From positions 62,001 through 126,000 of the forward strand of contig JAPTJF010000025.1 of assembly GCA_029339195.1 (NCBI GenBank): DNA of 64,000 nt. The letters are read 5' to 3'. This DNA is from Micractinium sp. NFX-FRZ (taxonomy: Eukaryota; Chlorophyta; Trebouxiophyceae; Chlorellales; Chlorellaceae). Of this stretch, positions 11,971 to 23,578 are shown piece by piece. A program made the position numbers and the translations under genes. Each line of letters starts with the position of its first letter. Positions within the stretch are counted from its first letter, which is position 1. Under the pieces are notes generated by a model, which was not told the DNA's origin, did no database searches, and worked only from the letters and a program-made list of their open reading frames with translations.

Positions 11971-14900
11971 ATTGTTGTTGCTTCTAATGTGCTGGCAGGC
12001 AGCTTGCTGGCGGCAGCCTTTAGCACCAAGGAACAGACACACCAGCGAGGGCTGCATGCTTGCCCCTGCCGCGCAGGTGCACAAAGCTCAGCTGCACGAC
12101 GGCACGAGCGTGGCGGTGAAAGTGCAGGTGGGTGCGGCAACTGCGCTTGCTTGTGTTGGTGGCAGCTCTGGCACACGGTGTTCGTTGTGGGCTCACATCC
12201 TGACCCGCTGCTGCCTCACTCTTGCCTGGCCCTCCGTCACCCATTGGCCTGCCTCCCGGACCCCACCCCAGCCCCCAACCTTAGCTCCTGCCTACCGCCT
12301 CCCCTGCGCTGCAGTCCCCGGGCCTGCAGCCTGCTGTGGCCGCTGACCTGGCAACCATGCTGATCACATCGCCCTGGTGCCTGCTGTGCCCTTTACTGCA
12401 GTCTTCTGTGGCTGGCGACCTCTTCTGACTGCATCCCCTCTCTATTCCCTGCGCTGCAGTACCCGGGCCTGCAGTCTGCCGTGGCCGCTGACCTGGCAAC
12501 CATGCTGATCCTGGCAGACGCGGGGCACCGCCTCTTCCCCGCCACCAGCTGGAGGTGGCTGTTTGAGGAGCTGCAGCGCCAGCTTCAGTACGAGCTCGAC
12601 TTCCGCAACGAGGCGTCCAACGCCACCCGCCTGGCGGCCAGCATGGCGGGGCGGCGCGACGTCACCGCCCCCGCCATCTTCCCCGCCCTGTGCACCCAGC
12701 GCGTGCTAACCATGGAGTGGGTGGAGGGGTGCAAGGTGACGGATGTGGAGTGCCTGCTGCAGCAGGGGATGGAGCCACGGCAGGTTGGTGGGTGTGGGGC
12801 AGGGCAGGGCACAGCAGGGCACAGCAGGGCACAGCGTGGGGGAATTGAAAGACCACCTGGTGTGAGGAGCGGGGCATGGCACAGCGTGAGTGCTGAGGGG
12901 CCACCCGGTGTGGGGGAGGAGGGGCGGTTGGTACGCGTGAACGCCAGGTGTGGGGCAGGGCAGGGCACAGCGTGTGGGATTTGAGTGCATACCTGGTGTG
13001 AGGACTTGGGCAGCCGTTTGGGGCGCATGAACCCGGCCCGGCTGACTGGTTGGGTGGGAGGCTGTGAGGGTGTTTGTTCCCCAGGTGACCGCCTGCTCCA
13101 CTCCTTCTGGCTCTCTCCTTCTGCTCGTGTTTGGTGTTGGTCTGGGTTGTGACGCTCCTGCATCCCTGCCCCCCTCTGTGTGCAGGTGGGCATCCTCCTG
13201 CTTGACGCTTTCGCCCAGCAGACCTACAAGGACGGCTTTGTGCACGGGGACCCGCACCCAGGTGGGCGGGCGGTTCTTCAATCAAGCCAGTGGTGCTAGG
13301 CAGGGGGCAGAGGGGCAGGTGCTTTTGCCTGCAGTCAGAAAGTGGGCTCTGCTCAAACCCGTATGGACGGGTTTGTGCACGGGGACCAGCGCCGGGTGGC
13401 ATTGGCCAGGGTGTGTGGGTGTCCCTGTGAGCGGTGCTGACATTGGCCAGGGTGTGCGGGTGGTCCTGGTCCTGCACGTCCTGCGAGTTGCGAGGCTCAG
13501 CTGCCGTGCAAGCAAGAAGCGCAGCGCGGTCCGCTGTGCCGGCCTGCTGACCCCGCTGCAGCCCGTGCACTCGCCCTCCCCTTCTGCTGCGCCGGCCTGC
13601 TGACCCCCCTGCAGCCCATGCACCACTTGCCCCCAACCCCTTCAGGCAACATCCTGGTGCGCCCGCGCCCCGACCCGCCGCCCCTTCTGGCGCGCCTGCT
13701 GCTTGGCAGCCGCCCCCGGCCGCAGCTGGTACTGCTCGACCACGGCGTGTACTTCACAATGTCTGACCATCTGCGACGGCTGTACTGCCAGGCGCGTCGG
13801 CTGTCTGTACTGCCTGGTGCTGCCCCACCATTGGTGTTGTTCCAGCATGCGTGACCTGTGGGCCGGTGCTGTGCCTGGTGTTGCAATTTTCCGCAGCGGA
13901 GCTCTGTCCCCATCACCCGCCCAAATGCCTGCCCTGCCGAACTACAGTCACCTGCCCAGCCACCTGCCCACCCAACTGCCTCCTCGCCCGCACACCTTCT
14001 TGCCTTGAGCTGAGCTGTGGGAGGCTCAAGGTGGCCTGCGGTCGCTGCATCACACCTGGTGCTTTGCACGCTTTGCCCGCAGCAGCGGGGCGTGGCACGA
14101 CACTGGCAGTTGCGCGGGGCGGCACGGGAAGCGCCAGGCTCGCAGCAGCCCCAACTACTCACAGCATCTATCATTTGCTGGCCCCCTTGCTTTGCCTGCA
14201 GCTGTGGGGCGCAATCCTGCTGGGTGATGCGGAGACCGCCCGGCTGGCGGCCACTCAGCTGGGCGGGGAGCGGGCGGGGCGCATACTTCCGGAGGTGCTG
14301 CGCCCCCGCAACTGGGCCAAGGTCACCAAAGAGGAGCGCCTGCGGGTGAGGAGGGGCGGGCGGTGGTGGCAGCTGCTGCTGCGGCCTGGGCCGCGGCCGC
14401 TGCATGCGCTCAGGCTGGAGGGCAGGGTGTGTGGGGTGGGGTATCTGTGGCCAGCAGTGCGGCAGTTGTGCCGGCTGCGTGCGCTGCTCACCGGCCACTG
14501 GCCCTGCACCTCACCTGCACCACCGGAGCGCCTTGATTCAGCCGCTAATGTGTGCTGCTCACACGGAATTCACTTCTTGCTGATGTGGCAGCCATGTCGC
14601 AGACCTGGCACGCTGGTGCGCTGGAAGCCTGGCATCCCAAGCTCCGTCGCCTCCGTGTTACGCCTGTTGTGCATGCGTTCAACATTCACTTTGCAGGTGC
14701 GCCAGGAGTCAGGCATCAACTCCTTTGCTGACCTGGCAAGCGTGCTGGAAGAGGCACCGCGTTCCCTGCTGGATAGCCTGCGCCAGAGTGCGGTGGTGCG
14801 GCACACGGGTGCGCGGTGCGGGCTGGCCAGGGCTGCGCCGCGCTGCGCTGTGCTGTGTTCACCTGTGCTGTGCTGTGCTGTGCTGCGATGTGCTGTGCTG

Positions 14901-15523
14901 TGGTGCGCTGCGCTGTGCTGTGGTGCGCTGCGCTGGGATGGGCACGGGTGCGGGAGGGGCACGGGGGCCTGCGCTGTCCGAGCTGCTGGGCCTGGCTAGG
15001 CTGGCCTGCTTTGTTTGTTTCGAAGAGCCCACAGCCTGGGTATCACCGCCTCCCTCCCCTTGCCTGCCTCCTTGCAGCCACGCTGTTGGGTGCTACCTTG
15101 TCTGACCGCCTGCGCATCAACGCCACGTGGGCATACCGAGGCATGTTTGCATCCCATGATGGAGAGGCACCCCTGCAGTTTGTGGGCGCCCTGCAGTCGC
15201 GCCTGAGGTGAGCACTGGCTACGTACAGCAGATGCACGCGCTGCTGCGATGGCGCAGTGCATCCTGACACATCCTGCTTGCTGCCATGGACACAGGGCGT
15301 GCTGAGGTGGCAGCAGGCAGTCGGGTTCGCGTCCCACGCAGCGGCATGTTCCCGTCCCATTGGCCGTTAGGCTGCAAGAGTGACACGAGCTAAGCTCCTC
15401 CACCTGTCTCATCTTTGCAGGCGGTGGCGTCTGGCAGTGCAGATCCAGCTGCTGCGGCTCGCCTTCTGGGCGGCATCAGCTGTGCACCAGGCAACCGCAT
15501 ATGTGCTGCCGCCCATGGCATGA
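10243..15523 (+). CDS. ABC1/ADCK1-like atypical kinase
   Basis: Exons 10243-10656, 10970-11154, 11414-11483, 11687-11761, 12077-12127, 12460-12783, 13186-13261, 13646-13791, 14202-14345, 14697-14808, 15078-15207 and 15421-15523 join in phase (609 aa). UbiB-family motifs appear in order: KAGQ in GGLYIKAGQLAV, the Ala-rich loop AAASLAQV in place of a Gly loop, VAVKVQ, the catalytic HGDPHPGNIL, and LLDHGVY at the DFG position. Spacing matches the ADCK1 subgroup shared by animals and plants. Relatives act in mitochondria or plastids in lipid or quinone metabolism; the substrate here is unknown. The N-terminus (about 120 residues, Arg-rich with few acids) may be an organelle presequence. Introns 1 and 8 use GC donors. 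A longer exon 1 ending at GAG|GTGGGT (10683) is also in phase but fits relatives less well. Confidence 0.9.
12302..12365 (+). repeat. Duplicate of exon 6 acceptor and start in ADCK1-like intron 5
   Basis: 61 of 64 bases match 12447-12510, which covers the acceptor and first part of exon 6. The copy keeps the GCGCTGCAG acceptor and stays open in the same phase. Confidence 0.9.
12784..13185 (+). repeat. Repeat-rich intron 6 of the ADCK1-like gene
   Basis: Blocks containing GTGTGGGGCAGGGCAGGG recur at about 12790 and 12947, with related GGCACAGCGTG units between. The first block starts at the exon 6 donor, so donor-adjacent sequence has been duplicated within the intron. Confidence 0.6.
13366..13400 (+). 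repeat. Copy of exon 7 end and donor in ADCK1-like intron 7
   Basis: The block resembles 13231-13265, the end of exon 7 encoding DGFVHGD plus the donor. The copy keeps the codons for DGFVHGD but its GGTGGGC donor has become GGTGGCA. Confidence 0.8.
14843..14940 (+). repeat. Degenerate GCTGT pentamer repeat in ADCK1-like intron 10
   Basis: The tract is built of GCTGT and GCTGC pentamers. The same repeat type, on the opposite strand, occurs in the SRA gene near 49290-49480. Confidence 0.8.
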
Positions 15524-15882
15524 TAGGTCGCCCCCAAGCCCCCTGGCTGGCATCTGTCCTCACTGGATGCAGCTGGCAGCACGTGCTGTGCACGCCTGCC
15601 CTCCACATGGCGGGACGGTGTGCTGGACCCAAAGCCGCGCCATACCCGCCCATGCCGCCACTTCACGCCACCCTGTCGTTGATTCTTGCCGCCTCGCCTG
15701 CCAGGCGCTCGTCTGCCTCCACATGTGCATGCGCCACCCTTCGAAGCGTGCATGTCACCTCTGCTGCATTCATGCGCTGTATTGTTTTCACACAAATCAC
15801 GTTTCTGCAGCCACGACCTAGCACCAAGCCTTTGGGCCTGGGTGCGCCTCTGCCAGCCTCGCCTCCCAGCCCCGCTGCCAGC

Positions 15883-15887
15883 TGTAA
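15883..15887 (+). terminator. Candidate TGTAA poly(A) signal for the ADCK1-like gene
   Basis: TGTAA lies 360 bases past the stop codon, just before the 24-base repeat array. It matches the green-algal poly(A) pentamer. Weak alone. Confidence 0.3.
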
Positions 15888-15889
15888 CA

Positions 15890-15990
15890 GTACACCATTC
15901 CCTGCCACAAGCAGTACGCCATTCCCTGCCACAAGCAGTACGCCATTCCCTGCCACAAGCAGTACGCACCGCATTCCCTGCCACAAGTCG
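15890..15990. repeat. 24-base minisatellite, about four copies
   Basis: The unit contains CATTCCCTGCCACAAGCA and repeats at 24-base spacing. The last copy is interrupted by a small insertion. Confidence 0.9.
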
Positions 15991-16201
15991 AGTGAGTAGT
16001 ACCCAGTCCCTGCCTCAAGTGGTACGCCCAAGCATATCACATGAGCGGGGCGAGGTGCTGTGAGCCAACAACCAGGCTGTGCCACCATCACCACTAGTGT
16101 GACTTCTTTTTCGAACATGCACATGCAAAAGCAAGCGAATGCAGGAGCAGGGGTGCGGCTGAATCGGCTCCGCTTGAGTGGTCGGGGGGATGGAGTCATG
16201 G

Positions 16202-16290
16202 CAGTTGGTGGATTTTGAAAGGAAGGGTGGTCAGTTGGTGGATTTTGAAAGGAAGGGTGGCCAGTTGGTGGATTTTGAAAGGAAGGGGTG
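16202..16290. repeat. 30-base minisatellite, three copies
   Basis: The unit contains AGTTGGTGGATTTTGAAAGG, and the three copies are nearly identical. It is AT-richer than its surroundings, which suggests recent expansion. Confidence 0.92.
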
Positions 16291-16394
16291 GGGTTGGGAG
16301 AGGGGCACTTGCGCTGGCGGTGCTTCATGCCCCACTCAAGCCGGGGGGGGGGTGTTGGCTCCTGGCAAGAGCGCTGGTGCCACTGTTAAGTGTC

Positions 16395-17171
16395 CACACT
16401 TGCGTCTCCGTCTTTGTTTGGCGCCACTTGGCGCCAGCGCCTGTTTGGTGCCAATGCCAAACGCACACCAACGCCAACTGGCGCCACTTGGCATTGGCAC
16501 CAAGTGGCGCTAGTCCCAACACATGGTGCCAATGCCAGTTGCCAACAACTGAAGCAGCCTGTTCTGCCCCTCATTTGCACACTGCCATCCTCGCTGTAGC
16601 CCGTAGTGCCTGCCCCTCATTTGTACACTGCCCTCCCGCTGCAGCGCCTAGCGCCTGCCCCTCATTTGAACACTGCCATCCAGCTGCAGCCCATAGCGCC
16701 TGCCCCTCATTTGAACACTGCCATCCAGCTGCAGCCCATAGCGCCTGCCCCTCCTTTGCACACTGCCATGCCCACCGTCGGCCCCACAAGCCTGCCCCTC
16801 GTTAGTGCAGTGCCATCCCCGTTGCAACATCGAACTCTTGCAGCCCCTAGCGGCTTCCTCTTCCATGAACCCATACATTCTCTAATGTAAACAAACCGAT
16901 TGTGAGACCACACAGCTGCTGTGGAACAGGAATTGCTGCGGGGGCTGCGCCGCCACGGTGCGCTGCTGCCACATGGCACCAAAGTCAACTTGCTGTGTGC
17001 GCCACTTGGTGCCAATGCCAAAGCTTGGTGCCAGTTGGTGCCAGCTTTTTTGGCGCCATGTGGTGCCAAAAGTAGGTGCCATTTGGCGCTGGCGCAGAAT
17101 TTCATGCCATCTGGCGCCAATGCCAAAGTGGTGCCAAGTGGTGCCACAGGAAGACGGAGACGTGTGCGTGC
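16395..17171. mobile_element. Candidate foldback or MITE-like element with inverted ends
   Basis: The left end near 16402-16437 (CGTCTCCGTCTT followed by TGGCGCCACTTGGCGCC) is matched in inverted orientation by 17130-17163 (GGTGCCAAGTGGTGCC leading to AAGACGGAGACG). Subterminal blocks on both sides are dense in short palindromes such as TTGGCGCCA and TTGGTGCCAA. The middle is a 45-base minisatellite. No transposase and no clear target-site duplication were found. Confidence 0.5.
16565..16835. repeat. 45-base minisatellite, about six copies
   Basis: The unit begins TGCCCCTCATTTGAACACTG and carries CAGCTGCAGCCCATAGCGCC. Central copies are almost identical; outer copies have diverged. It lies inside the candidate foldback element. 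Confidence 0.9.
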
Positions 17172-17461
17172 CATGCCGGGCATGGGAATGCGTGCTCCTC
17201 TACACGCATCAGCAGCTGCGCACATCACAGGGGGGTGGGCGCAGCGGCAGCCTGAGTGCGTGCCGGCTCTGAGACCACCGCCCACGCCAGAGGGCGTGTG
17301 GTTGCTGTGTTGGCGCCCCCGCCACCCGCCACTGCTTGGCCCTCCCCATGCCTCCCTGTGCCCTGCCCACCCTCTTTGAGGGGCGGAGGGCGAGGCACCC
17401 TCCCCACCCCTGCCCCCCTGCCCCGCTTGTCCCCATCCGCGCTTCCCCCCTGCCTCACTCA

Positions 17462-20400
17462 TTAAAAGTTGCCCGGCAGCTCCACGCAGGTCCGGGTGCG
17501 GGGGTCAAAGGCGCGGTACACAATGTTGTTCAAGTCGTAACCGCCACAGTCCTGCCAATGGGCAAGGAAACAAAGGGAGGCCTTGCCACACGTGGCTGTG
17601 GACAGGCAAAGGCACACAGTGTGGCAACGCCGTCACAGACAGGGAACAGACACAGAGTGTGACAAGGCCGGCACAGCAAGGGGACGCAGGAGGCCATGAG
17701 AGGCGGTGGTGGACGTATGAATGCCAGCAGTGGGTCGATGCACTTGGCGGGCGAGACAGGGGACATAAGCTGCACGCAATTGAGTGCAGGAGCGGGGTCG
17801 AGGAAGCAGCAGCGGCTGGGCAGCGAGAGTGCGCTTGCACGGCCAACCTTGGTAGCGGAGCCCGCGCTGGCGGCACCCAACCCATCCAACACACACGGAC
17901 CTGGCAACTGTTCTGGTCGCCGTTGCAATTCTTGCAGCCCTCCACCAGGCATTTCACGCTGCAAGCACGACAGACACGGTTGTAGGGGCACTGGCAGGAG
18001 CAGGGCAGGGTGCGAGTGCGGGAGGGGGGCAAGCAGGTGGCCAGCCCAGGAGGCCGGCGGCAGATGCGGCACGCGTGGCACTCCTCATTGTCAGCACCAC
18101 GCACCCCAAACAAGTAGCTCGGGCATCCTCAGAAACTGTGCTGGCCCGGCTGGACCCTTGCAACCTGGGCAATCAATGTGCTGGCCCGGCTGAGGTGGTG
18201 AGTCTGGCAGGCCTATGGGGCCCAGCGCCCTGCAGGCCCTAGCTGCTGCCCCCGCAGCTGCTCGGTCGAGGCAGGCATGGCAGCACACCCCACCGGCAAG
18301 CAATCTGCGGCTCACCACTTGCTCTTCACCACACCGTAGCCCGCAATGCTGCGAGCAGGGAGGAGATCGAGGGTGATTGTGTGCGTGAGTCAAAAGAACC
18401 GCTGTGCATGTAGCGGCTTCTCTGGGACCTTCAGAGCTGCTGGTTGTTTGCATTTTGAATGTACTCAATGCATTGCTTGATGGTTGATAGACTGCTACGC
18501 CCCATGTGCATGTGCACCCACACTTCCTATTGCCCATCCCAAGGGCACACATGCCGCCCCCGCACCACTCAGTGCATGGGCTGTTGGGGCCGTCCTTGCC
18601 ACACTGCGAGCAGCGGGGCTGCTTGCACTGCAGGGAGACGAAGGGGCACAGCATGTCGCGATGAGATGTGAAGCTGCTGCCAAGGTCAGGAGCGAGTGAA
18701 GGACCCATCCGTCTGCACGGCTGTCAGGCTGGTGCCGTGCAAGCTCAGTAGAGCAGAAGCAAAAGCACTGGCCAGGATATCGGCAGCTGCAGCGGTGCAA
18801 GGGGCTGGTGACAGCTGGCCGCCCCCGACCACTCACCGGGACGCATTTGGTGCCGGCGGCGTCTGGGTAGAGGGCGGTGTAGGCCACACCCTGGCCATCC
18901 TCGATGGCAGTGGTGCTGCACTCGGTGCAGCGGGAGGTGTTCCCCGTGCACTGGGCACAGTTCTTGACCATGCTGCAAGGAGGCGCAGTGGGAGGGAGGT
19001 CAGGCCGGTGTGCCGTCCGCGCGGTGCACAAATGGGTGGGCGGCCGCTTTGTTGGATGGGGAGGGTGTGCAGGCAGGATATCCAGCAAAAGCGGCAAAGG
19101 GAGGTGCAAGGGGCACCCATCGAGGGCGAGGGCTGGCATGGCATGGGAGGTGCTTTCACGAGGTCACGTGAGCATGCTGCTGTGCAGCAGTCACGTGCCA
19201 CGAAGTGTGGGCGCATAGTAGCAGGGTGGACAGAGTAGAATATGTCCTGAAGGCGTGCACGGGCATACTCCTAAAAGTGCACCGGCTCATTGCTCCGCGG
19301 CAGCAGGCAGCCGGCCACACCCTTGATGGTGGTGTGGGAATGCTTCAGAACCCTGTGATTGCACCCGCCCCATGCACACTGCCTTTGCGCCCAACTTGCC
19401 CCCAACGCCATGACACACGCATGCGCTGTCCACCTGCTAAACTGTTGCCGTTGCCCGGCCACCCCCGCCGCCGCTGCTCACTAGTTGGCTGCCACCATCC
19501 CAGGCGCAAGTGTGATGGCATTGGGGGCAAGCATTTCATATGCACCCCACTCACCACTGCTTGCAATCTGTCCCAATGCGGGTCCAGCCCTGTTGGCTGC
19601 AGGGCGGCAGAAGCAAGTGGACAATGGCAAAATGTCAAGCTTGGTACAGGCTGAAGCAGGCGCAGGTGGGATGGGAATGCATGTCTGGCCGTGCAGAGGC
19701 ACCGTGAGCACATATGCCGCCACAAGGCAGCACGCTTCCCACACTGTTGTGTGTGCAGGCCGTGGTTTGGCACGCTCACCATTGAAAGCACACACCCAGC
19801 CCGTTGCAGGGAACTGGCGCGAGGCCGACACTTGCGGTGGTGCAGCCTCCGGGCCCGCCGCAAAAGTCGCAGCCGGGCTGGCAGGTAATACACCTCCCCT
19901 TGGTGGCGACACGGTAGATGCGGGCGATGGGAGCCGGGATGCAGTTTGTGCACACTCTAAAGTCTTGCGAGCAGTCATTGCAGTACTGCACGGTGAGAAA
20001 TGGGGGCAGTGCGCGCCAAGCGGGGTGGGTGGCAGTGCACCATTGACGCAAACGGACCCTACGGGGTTCGGACTGCGGCAGGGCAGGCTGGCAAGTGATG
20101 CCACTGCTGCCCCAATGAGGCCTCCCTCCTCTCCCAGGTGGAGACCCAGCATGTCGTTTCGGAGTAGCTGATGCCCAGGGGGCACCGCTTGCGCTGAAAC
20201 TACCAATTTGCAAACAATCTATGTGGGTTCGTCACCTGCCGTGCCCCAATCACCCACCCCTCAAACCCGGCCCGCCCCGCCCGCCCCTCAAAACCCGAGG
20301 GGCTCACCCGGTCGGCACAGCGAAGGCATGCGCCGTTGGGTGCCAGCCCGCCCCAGCCGACCCTGCAGCCCTCGCACACAGCCGGGTCTTTGTCGCACTT

Positions 20401-23400
20401 GGCGCACCTGCAGAGGGTGGGTGGGTGGGGCGTGGGGGTGGGGGGGTGGGGGTGGGGGGTGGGGGGGGTGCAGGCCTCAGGAGGCGTGCCAGTGTGCTTC
20501 TGCACGCCGAAGCTGCTACAGGCCCCTGTGCAGCAGCTCACCAAGGTCTCCCGCTCAGCATGTGAAGCACGCATGCAACAGGTTCACCACACACCTTGAC
20601 AGGGGGGCCTTGTGAAGCAGGCTGTAGGCAGACACCACCCAACCAAGCCCCAACCAAACCAAGCCAGCACGAATGCTGCCGAGCGTGGAAACAACACGCA
20701 CTGCGCGATGCCGGCGCGCCGGCAGGGCCTCGTTGCATCACAGCCCCCGCGGCAGGCAGGCAGAGCTCCCCTCTCAAGCCCCCTGTCAGAGCAAGCCCAC
20801 GGACACACGTTTGGCGGTGGTACTCACCGCCCATCCTTGCAAGGCACGCACTTCCCGCCCTGCAGGCTGTGCCGCTTTGCGCATGCAAGGCAGGCGCCAA
20901 CCACAGTGCACTGGGCGCAGCTGCCTGATGCCAGGCGGCAGGCACACAGGGGAAGGGGGAAAGGGGCACATTGGGTTGTGAAGGAAGCTGCTCACGAAGC
21001 AGACACGTGGTTATGACCGCGCCAGCGCATTGCTGGGCACATGATCCTTGAAAGAGCAGAGGCATGCCCCGCCAACCATACTGCGCCCCCACAGGTGCAA
21101 GGCAGCAACGGCGGGCATCACCCAAGCACCCGGCTGCGCTCACTTGGGCAAGCCTTGCATGTGCCGTCCGCAGCCTTGACGAAACCATCGCTGCATGGCA
21201 CTCGTGATGGGCGGTGGGTGCGTAACAAAGCGGGAGGTGGATGGGAGGGGCACGCACTGCAGGCGTGTCTGTCAGAGGGGTCGCCTCATGGAAGGGCCAA
21301 GGGGTGTGCCAGCAACGTTTGTGCAGGAAAGCACGGACCCTGCAAAGCCTTGCTTACACGCAACGGAGGCACGTGCCATCGGGGCGGGTGTTGGCGGCGG
21401 TGCCGCAGCTTGGCGGAGGGCTCTGGCACTTCCCATTCACCCGCACCCACTCCGTCTGGCGAAACTGGTTCTCTGCACCAGGGTAGGGTGCACAGATCAT
21501 GGTGCTGGTCAGGCAGGGTGCAGGGACTAAAGGATGGGATGAAGGTTGGAAGCGGGAGGGTCACAGAGAGAAGGCAAGGGCGGGGGTTGGGTGGGGGCAG
21601 AATGGGGGTCCGGGCCCTTGCTGGTCGGCAAGAGGCGGGGGGTGTGGGTCCGAGAGCGGGCAATTGACAGGAGGCGAGGGGTGTGGTGATTTGAGTAGGG
21701 CCCCAGGAGCGCAGGCCGCCACTCAAGCGCTCAATGGGTAATGGATTCGGCAACATATGGGCAGGGCAGCAGGTGGGAGGTGCGGGTTGATTGCAGGGTG
21801 GCAAGGGTTCGATGTGGCGGCCAGGGGCAATGCGCAGTGGCAGGGCAGCATGGGTGGGGGGCGTCACGGCATGCAGGTCATCTTCCGCAAGCAGGCAAGC
21901 AGCGCCTCCTGCCCGCCGGAGAAACGGACTATAAACACAAACAAGCAAACAACCTCTGAGGGTGTTAGCAGCGTTGCAGGCAGAGTGCCTTGCCAGGGGA
22001 GGCCAGCATGCACGCACGGCTGCCCCGCGCTGGCTGCCGGGACTCACCCGCACATTTCACGCAGTTGCCGTCGGGTTTGCAGCCGAAGGCTGGGTCACCT
22101 GGAGCAGAGAAAGGTTGGGGCAAGACGCGGCCTCGTCACAATCAAGGACCTCGTGAGAAGGGGATGCTTCATGCCGCCTGGGGATGTGAGTGGGTGAGGC
22201 CACCCAGGCTTTGGTTGCCCGATGCCCGAGGCTCGCCAGGCAGGCCTGCTGGGCAGCCGAACTCAGCACGAGCTCCAGCTTCTGTGGCACCCCCATCCAC
22301 GACACGCCAGCCACGCACGCCGGCCCACCCACCCCCCATGCCTGCACGCAATTCGCGGAGGTCCCTTGCACCCAGGCAGTACTCTGGACCACAGCAGCCA
22401 GCAGTGGCACCTTCCTGCTGGGCGCGTGCAGTGCATGCCCACCCAGTGCACCCCCACCCCCCGTCAGTTGCACGCACAGGGTCCAGTTTCATCGGTGCAC
22501 TGCACGGGGAAAGGGAGCAGGGGGCAGGGGGGCTGCCATGTGTCAGCACGCTGGCAGCACACAAGATGTGGTGCCGCCGCTCCACACGACGGCATCTGTG
22601 CCCGCCCTCTTTTGATGCACTCGTTCCCTACCCACCCCACACTTCATCACACCCACTGGCCCTGCACTTGACCAAAGGGAGTGACAGGAGGGGCGGTAGC
22701 ACCGCAGCTGCAATGCAGGCCTCCCAAACTCTCTTGACACACCAACCCAGCGCACATGCCGGCCCCTGTCCGCGTCGGCCTTGCTGCCTGCGCTGCGCCT
22801 GCCCACCCGCTGCCTGCAGAGCGGGCTTACCCGCTGGCATGTCTTGTTCCTGGCCAGGTAGCCATAGCCCCCCAGGCCGCAGCTGGCGCACTTCTTGTAG
22901 TCCTTGTTGCAGTCGACGCAGCCAAAGCCGGCGTCACACTGCAAAGGCAAGGGGAGCATGCAGCTCATGCGCTGTACACGGGCGTGGGCAGGAGCTGGTG
23001 GGGGCAGGGTGGGGCAGGGTGGGTGGGACAGGGCGGCGGCGGCAGCAGCGGAGCGCCCAGGCGGTGGTGCATGCAGTGCGGTTACGCCTGGGCATGGGCG
23101 TGACAGAGCCTTTGCTGCCCTGCCGTCTCAAAAGCCTGCACGTTCTGACTGTCGTCCCCCTCCCCGCCAAGCGCTGCCAGCGGCGCTCCCAGACCCCGTA
23201 CCGGCACGCATCGCCCCGTTGCCTTGTTCAGGCCCATTGCGGCGCGGCATGATGTGCAGGGGCCCGTTCTCCTGTTGCAAGTCAGGCAGCTTTCATGACA
23301 TGCAGCAGCCGCCGTCTCAGCAGTGCCCTGCAGGCAATCGAGACGGGGGTCAAGCATGCCAGCGGGAAGGGGAGGGCGGCGCCACCCCCGCACAGCGGCG

Positions 23401-23578
23401 GGGCGACCCTGCCGTGCCCGTGGTAGTGAGAGCAGTGCGGTGCCTAGCGGGCTCATCCCGACGATCACTCCCTCAGCCTCACCCCCGCGGCGCCTACAGC
23501 CGTGCCGACAAGTGCGAGTAGTAGCAGCGCTTGGACGGTGGTGGCCACAGCCACAGCCGGCCAGGGAAAGCGCGTCAT
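17462..23578 (-). CDS. Secreted cysteine-rich repeat protein, copy A
   Basis: Sixteen minus-strand exons: 23483-23578, 23202-23327, 22831-22938, 22478-22499, 22048-22098, 21358-21472, 21144-21190, 20828-20924, 20308-20407, 19780-19985, 19555-19596, 18837-18972, 18551-18627, 18316-18348, 17901-17958, 17462-17551 (467 aa, TAA stop). The start encodes a signal peptide: MTRFPWPAVAVATT then a Leu/Ala core. The rest is a chain of CxxC units like those of furin-like/growth-factor-receptor Cys-rich domains, for example ESCLTCNRRTGPCTSC, CVDCNKDYKKCASC and CAKCDKDPAVCEGC. No membrane segment follows, so it should be secreted, for example to the wall or surface; function is unknown. A 22-base exon encodes CTDETGP and the first base of the next Cys codon. 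It is a paralogue of the divergent gene at 24564. The exon 13 donor (AT|GTGTGC) is the least certain junction. Confidence 0.85.
20410..20472 (-). repeat. C-rich polypyrimidine tract before an exon of copy A
   Basis: On the sense (minus) strand this is nearly all C with a few A, directly before the acceptor at 20408. The plus strand is a G-run tract that could form G-quadruplexes. Confidence 0.6.

Larger units (their letters stand above)
15524..17461. other. Repeat-rich intergenic region between 3' ends
   Basis: No gene is supported between the ADCK1-like stop and the stop of the cysteine-rich gene on the other strand. Frames stay open only because repeat periods (24, 30, 45) are multiples of three. 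The stretch holds three minisatellites and a candidate foldback element, listed separately. Confidence 0.6.

Noticed and set aside
12662..13636. 324-codon minus-strand frame
   Set aside because: Antisense of ADCK1-like exons 6-7 and a repeat-rich intron; composition is Pro/Arg-rich without a domain.
15890..16835. CRISPR-like array
   Set aside because: Units are contiguous tandem repeats without unique spacers, in a eukaryotic genome.
21990..23252. 420-codon plus-strand frame
   Set aside because: Antisense to four well-phased exons of Cys-rich copy A.
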